From Hymenopellis radicata (lineage: Eukaryota > Basidiomycota > Agaricomycetes > Agaricales > Physalacriaceae), in contig JADNRX010000032.1 of assembly GCA_015501595.1 (NCBI GenBank), positions 124,001 to 188,000 on the forward strand: 64,000 bases of DNA, given 5' to 3'. Below, in pieces: positions 24,176 through 36,400 of the stretch. Below the pieces are notes generated by a model, which ran no database searches, was not told where the DNA came from, and was given only the letters and a program-made list of their open reading frames with translations. Numbering within the stretch: position 1 is the stretch's first letter; the number at the start of each line of letters is the position of its first letter. The translations under genes and the position numbers were made by a program.

Positions 24176-25636
24176 ATGCAAATCGACGCGCACACCGTCG
24201 GCGTGGGCCCCTGCATCCACACCATCCCTCCCGAAATTCTGGCAAGAATTTTCTCCTTTGTCATCGACCCACCCTTCGAGGTCTTCAACAACACTCGCGG
24301 TCCATGGGTACTAGCCAGAGTATGTGGGCGGTGGCGGGCGGTCATCCTGGAGACCCCTCTGCTCTGGTCCTCCTTCACCACACAATGGGGCCCCATCTAC
24401 GGGAAACAAAAGCTGCCTCTGTACGTGGAGGCCGTGGAGACTGTCCTCCGGCGCTCAAAGCAAACGAAGCTCTCCACCGAGTTCAATTCCGTCTGGATGC
24501 CGCAGAGCTTGGAGCCGTTCAAGGGCCACATCTCCCGCTTGTGCGAGCTATCCGTTCGGTGCGACCTGGCGGAGCTGCGTCTTCTCGACCGTCTCGGGCA
24601 GTTCCACTCGTTGAAGCGCTTGGATCTGAGCATTGGGCCCTTGTACAATATTGGGGGATCAGGCACGGCGGGGAGCAGCGTCTACTTTGACATCGCTACG
24701 CAAGCGCCCCGCCTTGTGAACCTGAAACTCATAGTCACCAGCCACCTGCCATCTGCCGAATCGTTGATGCTCCCTTGGCCTCAGTTGACACATCTTTACA
24801 TCGACTTTAGCGAGACCGACGCGCTACAAGATAGCATCCGGCTTCATTTCGTACAGCAATGTGTCAGGCTGACCCACCTCAGAGACGTCACCTATGCACA
24901 TGAATCTGACGACGACGGGGAACAGGAGGAGGATAGCCAGGAGGCCGCCACCCTTTCGTCGTTGGAGTCTGTCCAAATAGTCTCCTTCCGCTCCCTCGCA
25001 CATCTCACGTGCCCTGCGGTGCACACACTGGGTGTGGAGGGCGGTTTCGACATTACGTCTCGGGATGCGCAAATCTTCAGGGAGTTCATGGCGCGCTCTG
25101 GCTGCACCATCCGTAACGGCTTTTTCGCGCCTGGTCCTGCCATATGCCAAATCTCGCCCCCCACGGTTGTTCTTATTCAACAACTCTGTACTATAACGCA
25201 TCTCCAAACGGATTCCACCCATCTCGACACTCTCCGCGATCATACCGTCTTCACGTTGCTCAAATATGAACAGACGCGCCCTCTTTTCCCGGCGATGCAG
25301 TCGTTGACGCTCATCGTTCGGGATTTTCGACCTCTTATCAGTGAAGGCGACTTTCAGGCCGGGTTGATTGAGACCATTGAGTCGAGGTGTAATCCCCCTA
25401 GTAATTCAACAGCGACTCGGCTGTCGTCCTTCCGCATTCGACCTCAAGTTAGCTATGTATCAACGGATTGGGGACCAGCGACGTTGTTGACAACGGAGCT
25501 GTATCGCAAGTTGCGGGAGTTTGAAAAGGCGGGTTTGAAGGTGGAAATTGGTGAGTTTTTTTCTTTGCGCGTCTGATACAACAGCATTGCTAAGTTCGAC
25601 TTAGACTATCTCGGAGGTCATTTCGGGTCCGAATAA
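24176..25636 (+). CDS. F-box/leucine-rich protein, intact (copy 3)
   Basis: Two exons (24176-25550, 25605-25636) encode 468 residues with no frame break, the only fully open member of the local family. ATG 24176 opens MQIDAHTVGVGPC, then the F-box CIHTIPPEILARIFSFVIDP...GPWVLARVCGRWRAVILETPLLWSSF (about residues 15-65). The remainder is leucine-rich: LSTEFNSVW, HISRLCELSVRC, FHSLKRLDLSIG, RLVNLKLIV, LPWPQLTHLYIDF, RLTHLRDVTY, an acidic insert (SDDDGEQEEDSQE), SLESVQIVSFRSLAHLTCP and CTIRNGF. The final intron (25551-25604) splits VEIG|DYLGGHFGSE. The likely role is substrate recognition in an SCF ubiquitin ligase; no target can be inferred. It starts at the F-box without the N-terminal zinc-like motif of copies 1 and 4. 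Confidence 0.8.
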
Positions 25637-25907
25637 GTATCGTATAGCACGGTGAAAGACGAACAGTATTTTGGTGATACTTTAGCGTATATTTTATCGT
25701 ACTTTATCTTGTATCTAATAAACAGCGCTAGTTGTTCGAACGGGAGAGAAGGTTCTAATCCAAAACGGGTAGTAGTCCTTCCATATCGGTCCATAACATA
25801 GCAATCCTGTGCCGCCCCCCGAGATTGAGTCAACGTGACAGAGCATCAAGTTCTGCTTTTAATACTCTGCTTTGACTGCAAACATCATCACTCTTACTAC
25901 GACCACC

Positions 25908-26610
25908 ATGAGCGAAGACTGGGACACCAAGCTTGTTATCGGCCAGAAGCGCCAAGTCGCAAAGGTCACCAAGAAGGACTCTGACCTGAATGGTATGCCG
26001 CCCGTTCCCCGCACTGGGTCCCCTCTGACTGTCCCTCCAGCTGTTCGTAGTCCACTCGATGACTAAAAGACTGAATCCTCATAGCCCACGTAGGCCCGCC
26101 GAGTAGGCGCCGTCGTTGGCACCGACAAGAAGATAACAGCCGGCTCGAACAAAGCCCACCAAGGTCCCTCCTCCCGATATTCCCCACATTACCCCAAGAT
26201 ACTGAATGACATCGCAGGCACCGACCACCAGCGCATAGCAAAACTCGACCGCGACAACGAAGTCGCACCGCCGCCCAAGATCGCGCCGTCTGTCGGTCGC
26301 GTGAGTGCCTCGTTGTCTCCGCATGACATTGCATCCCTAACGCCCACCACAGGCGATGGGCAAAGCCCGCATGGATCTCAAGCTCTCGCAAAAGGACGTG
26401 GCGGGGCAGATCAACGAGAAGCCGTCCGTCCTCCAGGACTACGAGTCTGGAAAGGCCGTTCCTAACCCGCAAATCCTTGGCAAGCTCGAGCGCGTTCTCA
26501 AAGTCAAACTTCGTGGTATGTTATATGCCCAATGCACTACGGAATGCAAGCTCATTGTTGATGCAGGCAGCAACATTGGGGAACCGCTGGGTGGACCGAA
26601 GAAATCATGA
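25908..26610 (+). CDS. MBF1: Multiprotein bridging factor 1 (MBF1/EDF1)
   Basis: A conserved coactivator that also binds collided ribosomes. ATG 25908 opens [15 protein letters not shown], matching the family's SDWDTxxVIxK start. A 101-nt intron (25993-26093) joins [15 protein letters not shown]; the next joins [23 protein letters not shown]; then [20 protein letters not shown] and [19 protein letters not shown] form the Cro-type helix-turn-helix, and the last intron joins [17 protein letters not shown], stop at 26608-26610. All joins keep frame. The ATG is the first in frame and gives the conserved N-terminus. Confidence 0.95.
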
Positions 26611-26939
26611 GTTGTCCACCCACCCCTCTGCCGTGACGTGTCGATAGACCTGTAGATGTATAATGCTTTGTTGGATAGATCAATTCAGTGCTTTGCGTTC
26701 CATGCTTTTTTGGTTAAGGTGTACATATATTCCTTTCCGACCCACTAAGTAGTACCAAAATTCTGTTTTGTACACGAAAGATGAAAACACAATGATGCTG
26801 AAAATTATACGAGGTCCGTACAATATTCCAGTATGAAGTCTGAACGTAGAACGTTTCATAACGGGAAAGAAGCAAAGGCAGAGGAAGAGATTTTTCTAAG
26901 AGAGATGAATAGAGAGAGATGGCTGGCTGGCGGCTCATT
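26611..26939. other. Convergent intergenic region
   Basis: About 330 bases between the 3' ends of MBF1 and the tetraspanin gene; AT-rich, consistent with two 3' UTRs. Nothing else seen. Confidence 0.45.
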
Positions 26940-27831
26940 TCAAACGAAACCTTTTCCTCCACGCTTTGCGTCGATCTTCTTGAATCGTTCGTCTTCTTTC
27001 CTCTGTGAAAAACATATCAGCGTTGGCAGTGTAACGTCCTCGCTTTGACGCACCTTGTTGACGACACACGACGAGGCAAGTATCAGACTGATGATGATGG
27101 CCATGAATCCATAAACGGATCTGGTTGACAATGAGCCGAATGTGCTATTCTGGTGGGACTGCGCACTCACGTAAAGACATTGTTCAGCGTCATATCCGCG
27201 AAAGCAGTGATGGGTTTAACGCAGAAAAAGTGCGAGTTGTTGTCATCTGCCGCATCAAGCGTCCTGAGAAAGTCGACCTGTGTTTGATTGCAGAATGTCC
27301 CAGCGATTTCCACTAAATCTGTCGCATCAAAGTAGCCGCAACATTTAAACTGTGTGATCGTCAGAGAGAGCCTAGCCTTGTGATGGACGATGCGCACCTG
27401 GTCCTGAAGCGTGATCCTCGTCTGCGTCGGCTGGTCGGCCCAGACTTTATGAAAGTTGACGCGCTCCTGGAGAGTGAAGTACCAGACAAAAGTGCCGATG
27501 ACAATAACGATGAGTCCGTCGAGGATGAGGCAATAATTGAGAATAACAAAGCCGATGGTGACGTGGTTACGCTGGACGACGGCGATGATAGATACGACAA
27601 AGGTGGCTAGTAGGGCGATACCAAGGACCAAGCCCGCTAGTACGGACATGAGCACAAGGGTCCGGGTGGACTGCATAACAACGCACCGGTGAGATCGGCC
27701 GAGGATAGTACCATGTTCATGAGGATGTTGGGGGCGCGCCAGATGATGGAAAAGGCAACGGCTACGGCGCCTGCTGCAACCAGACAGAGGTCAACGAATG
27801 CAAAGCATCCCATGAGCTTCCTGGACACCAT
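26940..27831 (-). CDS. Fungal tetraspanin
   Basis: Five exons. ATG 27831 opens MVSRKLMGCFAFVDLCLVAA (first membrane helix), then WRAPNILMNMVLSSADLT; a 50-nt intron joins AGLVLGIALLATFVVSIIAV (helix 2), then QRNHVTIGFVILNYCLILDG and IVIVIGTFVWYFTL (helix 3). A 48-nt in-frame intron precedes the large outer loop with the signature KCCGYF, followed by further cysteines in GTFCNQ and HFFCVK, and ITAFADMTLNNVFT. After the next intron helix 4 reads VYGFMAIIISLILASSCVVNK; the last exon is RKEDERFKKIDAKRGGKGFV. Four helices plus CCG and paired cysteines define a tetraspanin; fungal members act in infection structures or cell-surface organisation. No frame break. Confidence 0.9.
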
Positions 27832-28841
27832 TGTGAATGCAAGTTACGTGCTGGGCAGCGCGGTGAGCGGGGCGGAGTGATTTGAGCCAAGTGTCGGACT
27901 CACTGTGTGAGCGGGAGTGGCTTGTAAATGACAGAATAGGCTCTCCCAGAGAGAATTGAAGATACAGAGGCGGCTGTATGCACCAGAAAAAGGCGAATAG
28001 GCTGAAAAAAAGAAAGGACGCTCAACGTCTGCTGGCTGCAGAGGGCAAGGGTCAGCCACAGGCCAAAAGAAAGGAAAGAAGAGGATTGAGGTGAACGAAG
28101 AAGGAAAAGAAAGGGAAAGACACTTGCCAAGTAACGTCTCCCACGACTTGATGTCCACTCTGGGCCCGAAAGGAACTATCAGTATCACTCTGTTGCCAGT
28201 GCTAATCGCTTTTATACCCGATCGGTGGGCTTGGTCTAGCCTCCGTACGCAGTCCGTACCCATCTGTTGTTGGCTCGTTTTGTAACATCGGGACCTGCCT
28301 AGACTATATATATTGTCCTTTTTACAGCTGAAGTGCAATAAAAGGAAGTATGGCGCACTCTCCGTCAGCCTCGCACAGTTAACTGCAACTCTTCAGCTTC
28401 TGATCTATTCCTTGACTCCCATCATTCATATTATTACAGATGCCGAAGATAGTGTGGCGTGCATCGCGCGCGTGCAATATCCGACTCACTGCGGAAGTGA
28501 GTCGAGACCGCTACCAAGGAGGATTCCAACAATACTCACCACGTACTCGAGTTCTGAACAAGTGGCAATACAACATGCATTCATGAGTGTAATTGTAAGC
28601 TGAAGCTGAACGACGGCCAGTGTCTAAACACCTGGTTTGACGATTAATAGAAGAGCGCTAATCATCACTCAGAGGCAGTAGTACTAGAAACGCATTAAAT
28701 GCAACAACGTGACTGGCAGAACAACGCTTGCCGGATCTGTCAAACGTTTGTTCTGACAATGTTCATGGATCATAGCCCGAGTGTTTCGTGTGCATGAAGG
28801 GCATATCATGGCTACATATAGAATACAAAATGAAAACGTTC
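27832..28841. other. Intergenic region, about 1 kb
   Basis: Upstream of the tetraspanin and beyond the uL14 stop. It contains a TATATATA-type run at about 28304-28313. A long minus-strand open frame (about 28338-27844) has hydrophobic and Ser/Pro-rich text but no recognisable family, and I do not call it a gene. No RNA gene seen. Confidence 0.4.
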
Positions 28842-29462
<621 letters not shown>

Positions 29463-29657
29463 TTTTGAAGTTGATGGGGTCGCTGAGAACTCTGGGCTTG
29501 TGTCCAAAGCTTGGATGCCGAGCACCCGAAAACGGACTGTACAGTTTAGGGAAGTTGCCGTGATCGATCACGGCAATTCGGCATTTCCTCGTTTGAATGT
29601 TCGCAATGACATCCGGTTACTGGCACTGCACCGCCTAGGCTATGCTCGTCGTCCTCC

Positions 29658-30629
29658 ATGCCCAAAGTGCGAAAGAGAAAAGCACCTGTGACGGCTAGCT
29701 TGGCGCCGACCACCTCGTCCAGCAAGCCCCAATCCAGCCGGACAGTTATTCGTCAATTCCATGTTCTCCTCAAGGAGCAGGCCAGTTGAATTCCTCCGGT
29801 GGCACTGGCAAGGCTCTCGCGGAGATACAACGCAGGATTGATGAGCTGGGTGGCCTCGAGTGCTATCAGAGCATGTCCGCTATTGGGCAGGGCACCGACC
29901 GAGGCGGCGGCAGCGAGAAGGTCTTTATTGCATGGCTCAAGGAGCTCGGAATGCACAAGGCACGTACTGAAAAGCTCAAGTAAGTACGTCCTTAATACGC
30001 GCTGTAAAACAATATTGAATGAATCTATCAGACTGCTAGAAGTTGGGTACGCATCTCAACACGTCGATAGGTTATAACGCTTACTCGCAATCTAGGGCCC
30101 TTCTTCCCGACAACTATGCTTCGTGCGCGTCCTGGATTGACGTGACACCCATGGACCTTCACTCGCGTCACCCAGCCATCCTCGAACAGGACTTTCTCAC
30201 CATGGACCAACAGACGCATCACGAAAAGTGGGATCTTATCAGTCTTAGCCTTGTCGTGAACTTTGTTCCCGTTCCGGAGGACAGAGGTCAGCGTTAACTC
30301 TCGCATTCCGTCAATGTACTGACGAGTCGCAGGACGGATGTTGCGTCTTGCCCATAGCATGCTCGTTCCACACGGGAAACTATTTCTCGCTGTACGAGCT
30401 TTCTCTCATTACCTAGCTGTCCTGTAATGACTCTTCTTTGTAGCTTCCGCTACCATGTGTGAATAATTCGCGATACATGGACTTTGATCATCTAGGCGCG
30501 CTAATGCAAGCCATCGGCTTCCGGGAGATCAAACAGCGGTGGAAACCCACAGGCAAGATGGCATATTGGATCTATGAAAGGACAGAGAGTAGTGGAAGTA
30601 TGGAAGCCTTTAGAAGAAGCGAGTGCTGA
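29658..30629 (+). CDS. BMT2: 25S rRNA adenine-N1 methyltransferase Bmt2
   Basis: A nucleolar SAM-dependent enzyme that in yeast makes m1A2142 in 25S rRNA. Start MPKVRKRKAPVTASLAPT; conserved SSRTVIRQFHVLLKEQA, then QLNSSGGTGKALAEIQRRID, ELGGLECYQSMSAIGQGTDR, GGGSEKVFIAWLKELG, the SAM-binding entry KLLEVG|ALLPDNYASC (two introns), IDVTPMDLHSRHP, ILEQDFLTM, the catalytic-side WDLISLSLVVNFVP, RMLRLAHSML, KLFLALPLPCVNNSRYMDF and GALMQAIGF. One base is missing at CC 29782-29783 (an extra C gives AQLNSSGG in frame); everything else splices cleanly. Convergent with F-box copy 4, 32 bases apart. Confidence 0.87.
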
Positions 30630-30661
30630 AGGATGGAAATCGGAATAATTTTTGTATTCTT

Positions 30662-32456
30662 CTATGACTCGCATTTCGTGCACCCCAATCCTAGATGCAA
30701 GTGCCCGACAACAGTTGGTAAGATCGAACTCGTTGCACACGTTCTCAGCCCACCTGGATTCTCTCTGCAATCTGTCTTCAGTGTCATTCTCGCTACACAG
30801 GTGTGTCAAAATCTCACCTATTTCGACCTTGAGACCTTCCTCCTCGAACTCCTTCAGACGCTTGTGTAGCTTTGGATTCCAACTTTGGGAAATGTCTACC
30901 GGTAAGCCCAGGGTCTTCACCATCGCTTCGCTAGCGTAATGCTCCCAGTGATATTTGAGACGGACGGTGTGCAGTGGCTCGACATCGGGGACATTCCATC
31001 TCGATTCGATCACCCTAATCAGAGCGAGTTCCCCGCGTAGATCCCATTCTTCGTGAGTACGTATAGTCAGAGCCTGCAAACGAGGGAAGCAAAGTCGATC
31101 TTTGTCGTATTCCAGTTCTGGTAAAAGCCTGTTGAGAGAAGATACGCATCTGGACTCTTCGATTTCTAGCTCTGTCACAGTGCCAAACGATGATAGGAAA
31201 TTCCGGATGGCTGGAGAATCCCGCACATTTCGTAACTTGAGTTTGTGAATGATGCACTGCGACCGTGGAGGAAATCTTGCAAGACATCTGCGCGAATCAT
31301 ATCCATATCTATGCCCAACGTCTCGAGCGATGGGCAACTGAAAAGTTTCAATTGGTACGGCGATGAAACGTGGAGGTGTTGGACGGGAGGAAGAGTAACT
31401 GAAGTGTTATAAACCTCGTCATTTCTTGCATCCTCGTGGAACTTTGGTTTTATCGAGAGGCAATGCTCGAGAATCGCAAGATTCGAGCACCGCTCATAGA
31501 TTCGCTTCCAAAGCGCAATTGTTCCCGCGCCACTGACTTTGGCCTGTACTTTCAAGCGAGTCAAGTGGACCCAAGGAAGGCGGACGGGCAGCGAATTGCC
31601 GATATCGAATTCAACATCCACCAGTTGAAGAGCAGTGTCAAAGAAGTCGAAGCCCTTCTCGAGAGGTGCCGACTCCCGCCCAGTGTCCAAGTAGCGTATT
31701 GTCAATTTTTGTAAACCACTCAGTTCCCCAAAAACCTTGAGGTGGCGTAGGCTCTGCGGCTGGCATAAGATGGAAAGATGATGGAGACGCGATGCATGTC
31801 CCACAAACGGCGCCAAACATCGCGGTATCATCTCAAACCGAGTCGAAAGAGCTGTTTGCTCGGAACGAGCTAGCACGGCCTTGACGCGCTCCACGCATTT
31901 TGGTTTCTTGTCCCAATAAGATCGCGCGTCGTACCACCTCATCTCAAAGTTCGACCAGAGACTGGGCGTTCCCCACGCAACCGTTCTCCAACGGCTGCAG
32001 ATTCTTCCCAGAACCCAAGGAGCGTCCATGCTAGGCTGAGTCTGGTCGAAAACGGCGAACGGTCGCTCGACGGCAAAGGAAAAGATGCGGACAAGAATCT
32101 CGGTGGGAACGTCGTGAATGGGCGGATTCAGTGCAGTGTATGCGTCCATTTTTGCCGCAAGGGTATCACGATCCGCCTCGGCGGCTGCGAGCGCGGCGCG
32201 CAGACGTTGGATGGCAGAATTGGTCTCTTGGAGGCCATGTCGAAGTCTACCGATGAAGGCCTTGATTTCCTGACGTTCATGGGGTGCTTGTGCTGGAGGC
32301 GGGGAGAAGAGCCCAGCAGATGTTGATACGGAAATGGCTGCTCGCAAAGACGAGCTGACAGAGTGGCTTCAAATCCGCATCTTGGACACGGCCCTACAGC
32401 AGAGCGGTCAGCACAGCAGCGCTAAATTGATCAGAGGCGCATATACCTGGCGACAT
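30662..32456 (-). pseudogene. F-box/leucine-rich family member, two frame breaks (copy 4)
   Basis: A 10-base first exon (32456-32447, MSP) and a 53-nt intron (32446-32394) lead to GPCPRCGFEATLSARLCEQP and PFPYQHLLGSSPP, homologous to copy 1. A coiled segment (IKAFIGRLRHGLQETNSAIQ) and the F-box (IHDVPTEILVRIFSFAVERP...APWVLGRICSRWRTVAWGTPSLWSNF) follow, then leucine-rich blocks (LHHLSILCQ, LSGLQKLTIRYL, LPWVHLTRLKV, LFSCPSLETLGID, CIIHKLKLRNVRD). The last intron, placed as in the paralogues after VEIG, gives a stop at 30664-30662; without it the frame would run into Bmt2. Breaks: -1 in the GGGG run 32301-32304 (C run on the coding strand) and -1 near 31264-31266. Both are simple indels, so the gene may be functional. 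Confidence 0.65.
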
Positions 32457-32569
32457 GTTCGAGAAGAACGCGAAAACGGCGTGTTCAACACTCGTGTCAG
32501 AGTTCACGTCGTGAGTGTCGTGATCTAATCTTATCACGCTAGGAACCACGTTTGCTCAAACCGGACAAC

Positions 32570-33362
32570 ATGCCCTTAGCTCAGAGCTGCGTACCTCCAC
32601 CGCACAACACCAAAATGGAGTTTGTCCAAGGCCTTGATCCCTCAAAACTCGTGCTTGCTGGCACTGTACGCTTTCTATTCATTCTGATGCACAATGTCTG
32701 AAGCTCTACCAGGTGCTGTCTTTTGTAATCGCACCCTTTGCTGCGCCGACCTACAATCTGCCTATTTTCCTCTTCGGTTCTTATGCGCAGGAAAACACTG
32801 AGGCCGTCGCATCGTTGCAGACTGTGAGCTCGTTCCCGCTGTCCCCCCGAGAATGCTAGTTGAAACAGCACCAGTTCACCGGTCTCGTAGGCGGCTCGCT
32901 CCTCTGGGACATCATTTGGATGAGTACCAACGAGCAGAATGGATTCATCAAATTCCTCACAATCCTTCTGTTCTTCGTCAAGGTCATTATGCTTCGTTGA
33001 ACTCGCCCACAAGTGTTGACCAGTACCCGCAGATTCCTACCTTCCTGGCATTTGGACTGGCTGCTCGCCAGCGCGGTGCGCAGTTTGGCGGCTTGGGGAT
33101 CCGCGGTGGCGATTTAAGCGGTCCTACTGGTATGCATTTTCAAGCGTATTACTACTGCAGCCGGTCTTAAATAGCTTTTCTAGTCTGGTCCATGCCCGGC
33201 GGGTTCACTTCTACCGGCAGGGACGGATACCAAAACATGGACGAGGAACAAGCAGTCGCTCCACCGCCGCCTCGCGCGCCTGTACATGTCCAGCCTGCTC
33301 AGCCACAGCCACCTGCGAAATCTCCACCTCCCCCTGGATCAGGTCCTTACCAGACTGCGTAA
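32570..33362 (+). CDS. AGTRAP-like multi-pass membrane protein
   Basis: ATG 32570 (a second in-frame ATG lies at 32615). Exons join as LVLAGT|VLSFVIAPFAAPTYNLP, IFLFGSYAQENTEAVASLQT|, then HQFTGLVGGSLLWDIIWMST, NEQNGFIKFLTILLFFVK| and |IPTFLAFGLAARQRGAQFGG, GDLSGPT|VWSMPGGFTSTGRDGYQNMD, ending in a proline-rich cytosolic tail (APPPPRAPVHVQPAQPQPP...PYQTA). Three membrane helices, the FGSYA segment, the GGLL-like LVGGSLLWDI helix and a GYQxxD tail resemble AGTRAP (type-1 angiotensin receptor-associated protein), a family with fungal members of unknown function. Two of the introns have alternative nearby acceptors. The family call is moderate; the membrane protein call is firm. Confidence 0.6.
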
Positions 33363-33415
33363 ATGAATGATCTTCTCTCCTCAAGCAAACAATCGTTCGG
33401 ACTGGCCAGCAATAC

Positions 33416-36400
33416 CTATAATTTATTTTGATCTTGTAATTCTCCCTCGTGCTCCAGTGCATCCAATTCCAGATCGTGAATAAACTCCTCCATCACGACC
33501 AATTTCTCCAGATTGGTCTCCGCTTTCCGTCTCGCGAACATCCACGGGCAGTCCAAAGACTCGCATTTGATTTCGTCGGCATTAGGAACCAGTGCGCACG
33601 ACATGCATATCTTTTGGGTATCGGCGAAACGCTTTTCAATCTTGCGCGATTTGTTCAGCACTCCTGCCAGCGTCGACATGTTGTCTAGTCTGCAATCGTG
33701 ACATATACCATCCGGTGCGTAAGAGCCGCATATGAGACAGCGTGCACCAGTGAAATGCTCGTCAATATTGGCTAGTTCCTGTACTTCAGGCTTTTGCTTC
33801 TTTGACGGTGAGGATGGGACCTCAATGGTCTTGATCTTTGGCATCTCGTCATACCATTGTCGCACGTTCGCACCCAAGAGATTGAATATTCTCTCTAGAG
33901 GGGGAATGAGCACTCTTGATACGTAGTATTCTGCGTCCAGCCCAGTGTGACTGGGCATCCGGTCAGAATGAGTGGTCCAAGTAAGCGCTCTGAACACTCA
34001 CGGATTATCCAGAAGCTCAAGGGGCGATAATACTCTATCCACTAGACGAGAGCCTTGAGGACCTCTGGCAATCACATATGGAATGCGCTCGCCCCATTGT
34101 GCCTCGTCGTGGGGATCCAGTATCATACGCTTAGCAGCAATGACTGCACCAGGTGGAGGAGGGCCGTTCTCGCTAGGTAATGTCAACTCGATTATCCACT
34201 GTCAGCTACAGACTGACCTGTATGTCCCAAGACGAACTTCTTTTGCGAATATGAAGTCTTCAACCGAAGCTTTGTTTTCCAGGAGTTTCGACCACGACCT
34301 GCAGCAGTAATTCTTTACTAAACTGAGATCCTGAGTCCGGAAAAGAAGCCTGAGGGGCAGTGGGTCAACACATGCTATTGCGTATAAAAGGAGACTCTAC
34401 TTCAAGCACGTTTCGACCATCTTTTGTTGAGCAGGCACGCCGTCTCGACGAACGGTCTCGATACCTTTCGCATCGAAAGTAGGTTCCGTTTCGTCAGGAT
34501 ACTCATATTTGTACCCGACGTATCGTTTCTTTGCCATTAGGACGCATGGTTGATAAACCTCGCCCACTGTAAGCCTGGAGTCCACATCTAGTAACGGTTC
34601 TCACTTTCTCGAATTTGAGCTTTATAGGCGCGGGGTTTAACGCTGTGATAGTGTCCGCAATGTCTTGCCCGATGCGAAAGGCCTGGTCCTTGGTTTTCCC
34701 GTGTAGATGACTGAACAGCGAAGGGATGTTTGAGCGTTACGCCGAAATGAAGGAAACGGGCACAAACATGAATACGCTGTCGGTGTCGCCATATACGACC
34801 TTTGCGCCCCACTTGGGTGTCGAGTCGATAAGCATAATAGCCTGTTCAATCTGTGGTTAGTAAGGATCAAACTTCATCGCTGAGACACGAGAAACCTTTT
34901 CGAGCGTCTCGCGACCACTCTGAACGATGCTGTCTGCGATTTCTACAGCCGGCATTCTGCCCGAGAAAGTTGCACTCGTGTATCCGTATGTGACGTTTGC
35001 GATGTATTTCAACCCCCGCTGACGAGCGTCAAGAATCCTCAGCAATGTCTGCTCGATGTGTCAGCAAGTGACTGGGCGGGCACAAATCGATATCACCTTG
35101 TCATCCTTGACACCTTTCATCGCCTGCTTGACCATCACACGCGTATCCAGCAATTCGACAAGCATCCGTCCTAGTAAGCCTTTACGGACCTCCTGCTTGA
35201 CATACATAATACCGTTGGGTGCGACTATTATCGAGTAAGCATCTGACAATGACTCGCCGATGTGCCACACCTTGAATATGATCCTTCAGGTTGTCAATCA
35301 ACCCATGAGGAATGTCAAGATCAGTAACACCAAACTTATTCCGCCCTTGAAACTCCACGACGCGTCCGAGACAGGTCGAATAGCAATAGTTGTACGCAAT
35401 CATGATAGACGGGTAGAGGGACTGGAAATCCAAGATGACCACCGGACTTGTGTAAAACGCAGATTGAGGTTCCATGATCAATGGCATACACTCAGCGGCA
35501 TTTTGCTTGCCGACCTATAGCGAATTCATAGACGTTAAGCGGGGGACCACAGAAATAACGTACGTCAGCTTTGCTTGGGGAAAGAAGGACAAAGTTCTCT
35601 GGCTTGCCGATGCGGAACATGAACGACTCGACTTTGAACTGGGAGCCACGGGTCATGACGGAGCAAAAGTCGACACCGAAGACGCGCGCGAACTCTCTAG
35701 TAAGGCATGAGAAACAGACCAGCGGACATTAGACAAAAGTCGGACATACGCAGTCTTGGTGACAATATCAGTGGCGTTGAGAATGTCCAATACCATCGAC
35801 GTTCGCTGAGCGTAATAACGAAACAAAACGCCAAGGCTACTCGGAAGTTCACTGAAATACCATTCAGACAACGTTATAGAGGAATACTTCGGTGTTCTAA
35901 CGCAAAATGAGCATTACGCGAGAGTGAATGTTAGTGTTGACCTGCCTGATCCGTAAGACGTCGAAGACTACGTTTTCGAATGTATACACATTCAAGTTGA
36001 GTTCAGACCGCATAAGGCGCCAGACGTTGAGCACTTGTCGCCCAGCAACTTTGAAAGTCGAGCTTTTGCGAATGTCCCACTGAATGGGTCCTTTCTTGTG
36101 ACTCATCATCGCTCGACTAACGAGTTCCGCTACGTCCATGCCTGCAAAACTCAGTGTCATGTGATATTTCTAGACAGGTTACACACCATGGATATCTGCC
36201 CGAGCCGCCAGGTAGCTCCATGACGCCAGCTGGACGTCCCAGCCAACCAAGACGTCTGGGTCCATGTCCAGGACCGTATCGATAACTGCGTTGATGAGCT
36301 CGATTTCGTCTCTCACTACTTCCATTTTGAAATCGCGTATCCTAAGAGGATCAAAGTTACCGGAATCCACAACAATGATACCCTCGCGTCGCGGTAGATC

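Noticed and set aside
27844..28338. Minus-strand open frame upstream of the tetraspanin
   Set aside because: Low-complexity Ser/Pro/Phe text, no conserved motif and no ATG-led conserved N-terminus; more likely 5' UTR or promoter.
32334..32528. Plus-strand open frame MAARKDELTEWLQ upstream of the AGTRAP-like gene
   Set aside because: It is antisense to the first exons of F-box copy 4, whose CPRCGF and PYQHLL text matches copy 1; the plus-strand reading has no family support.
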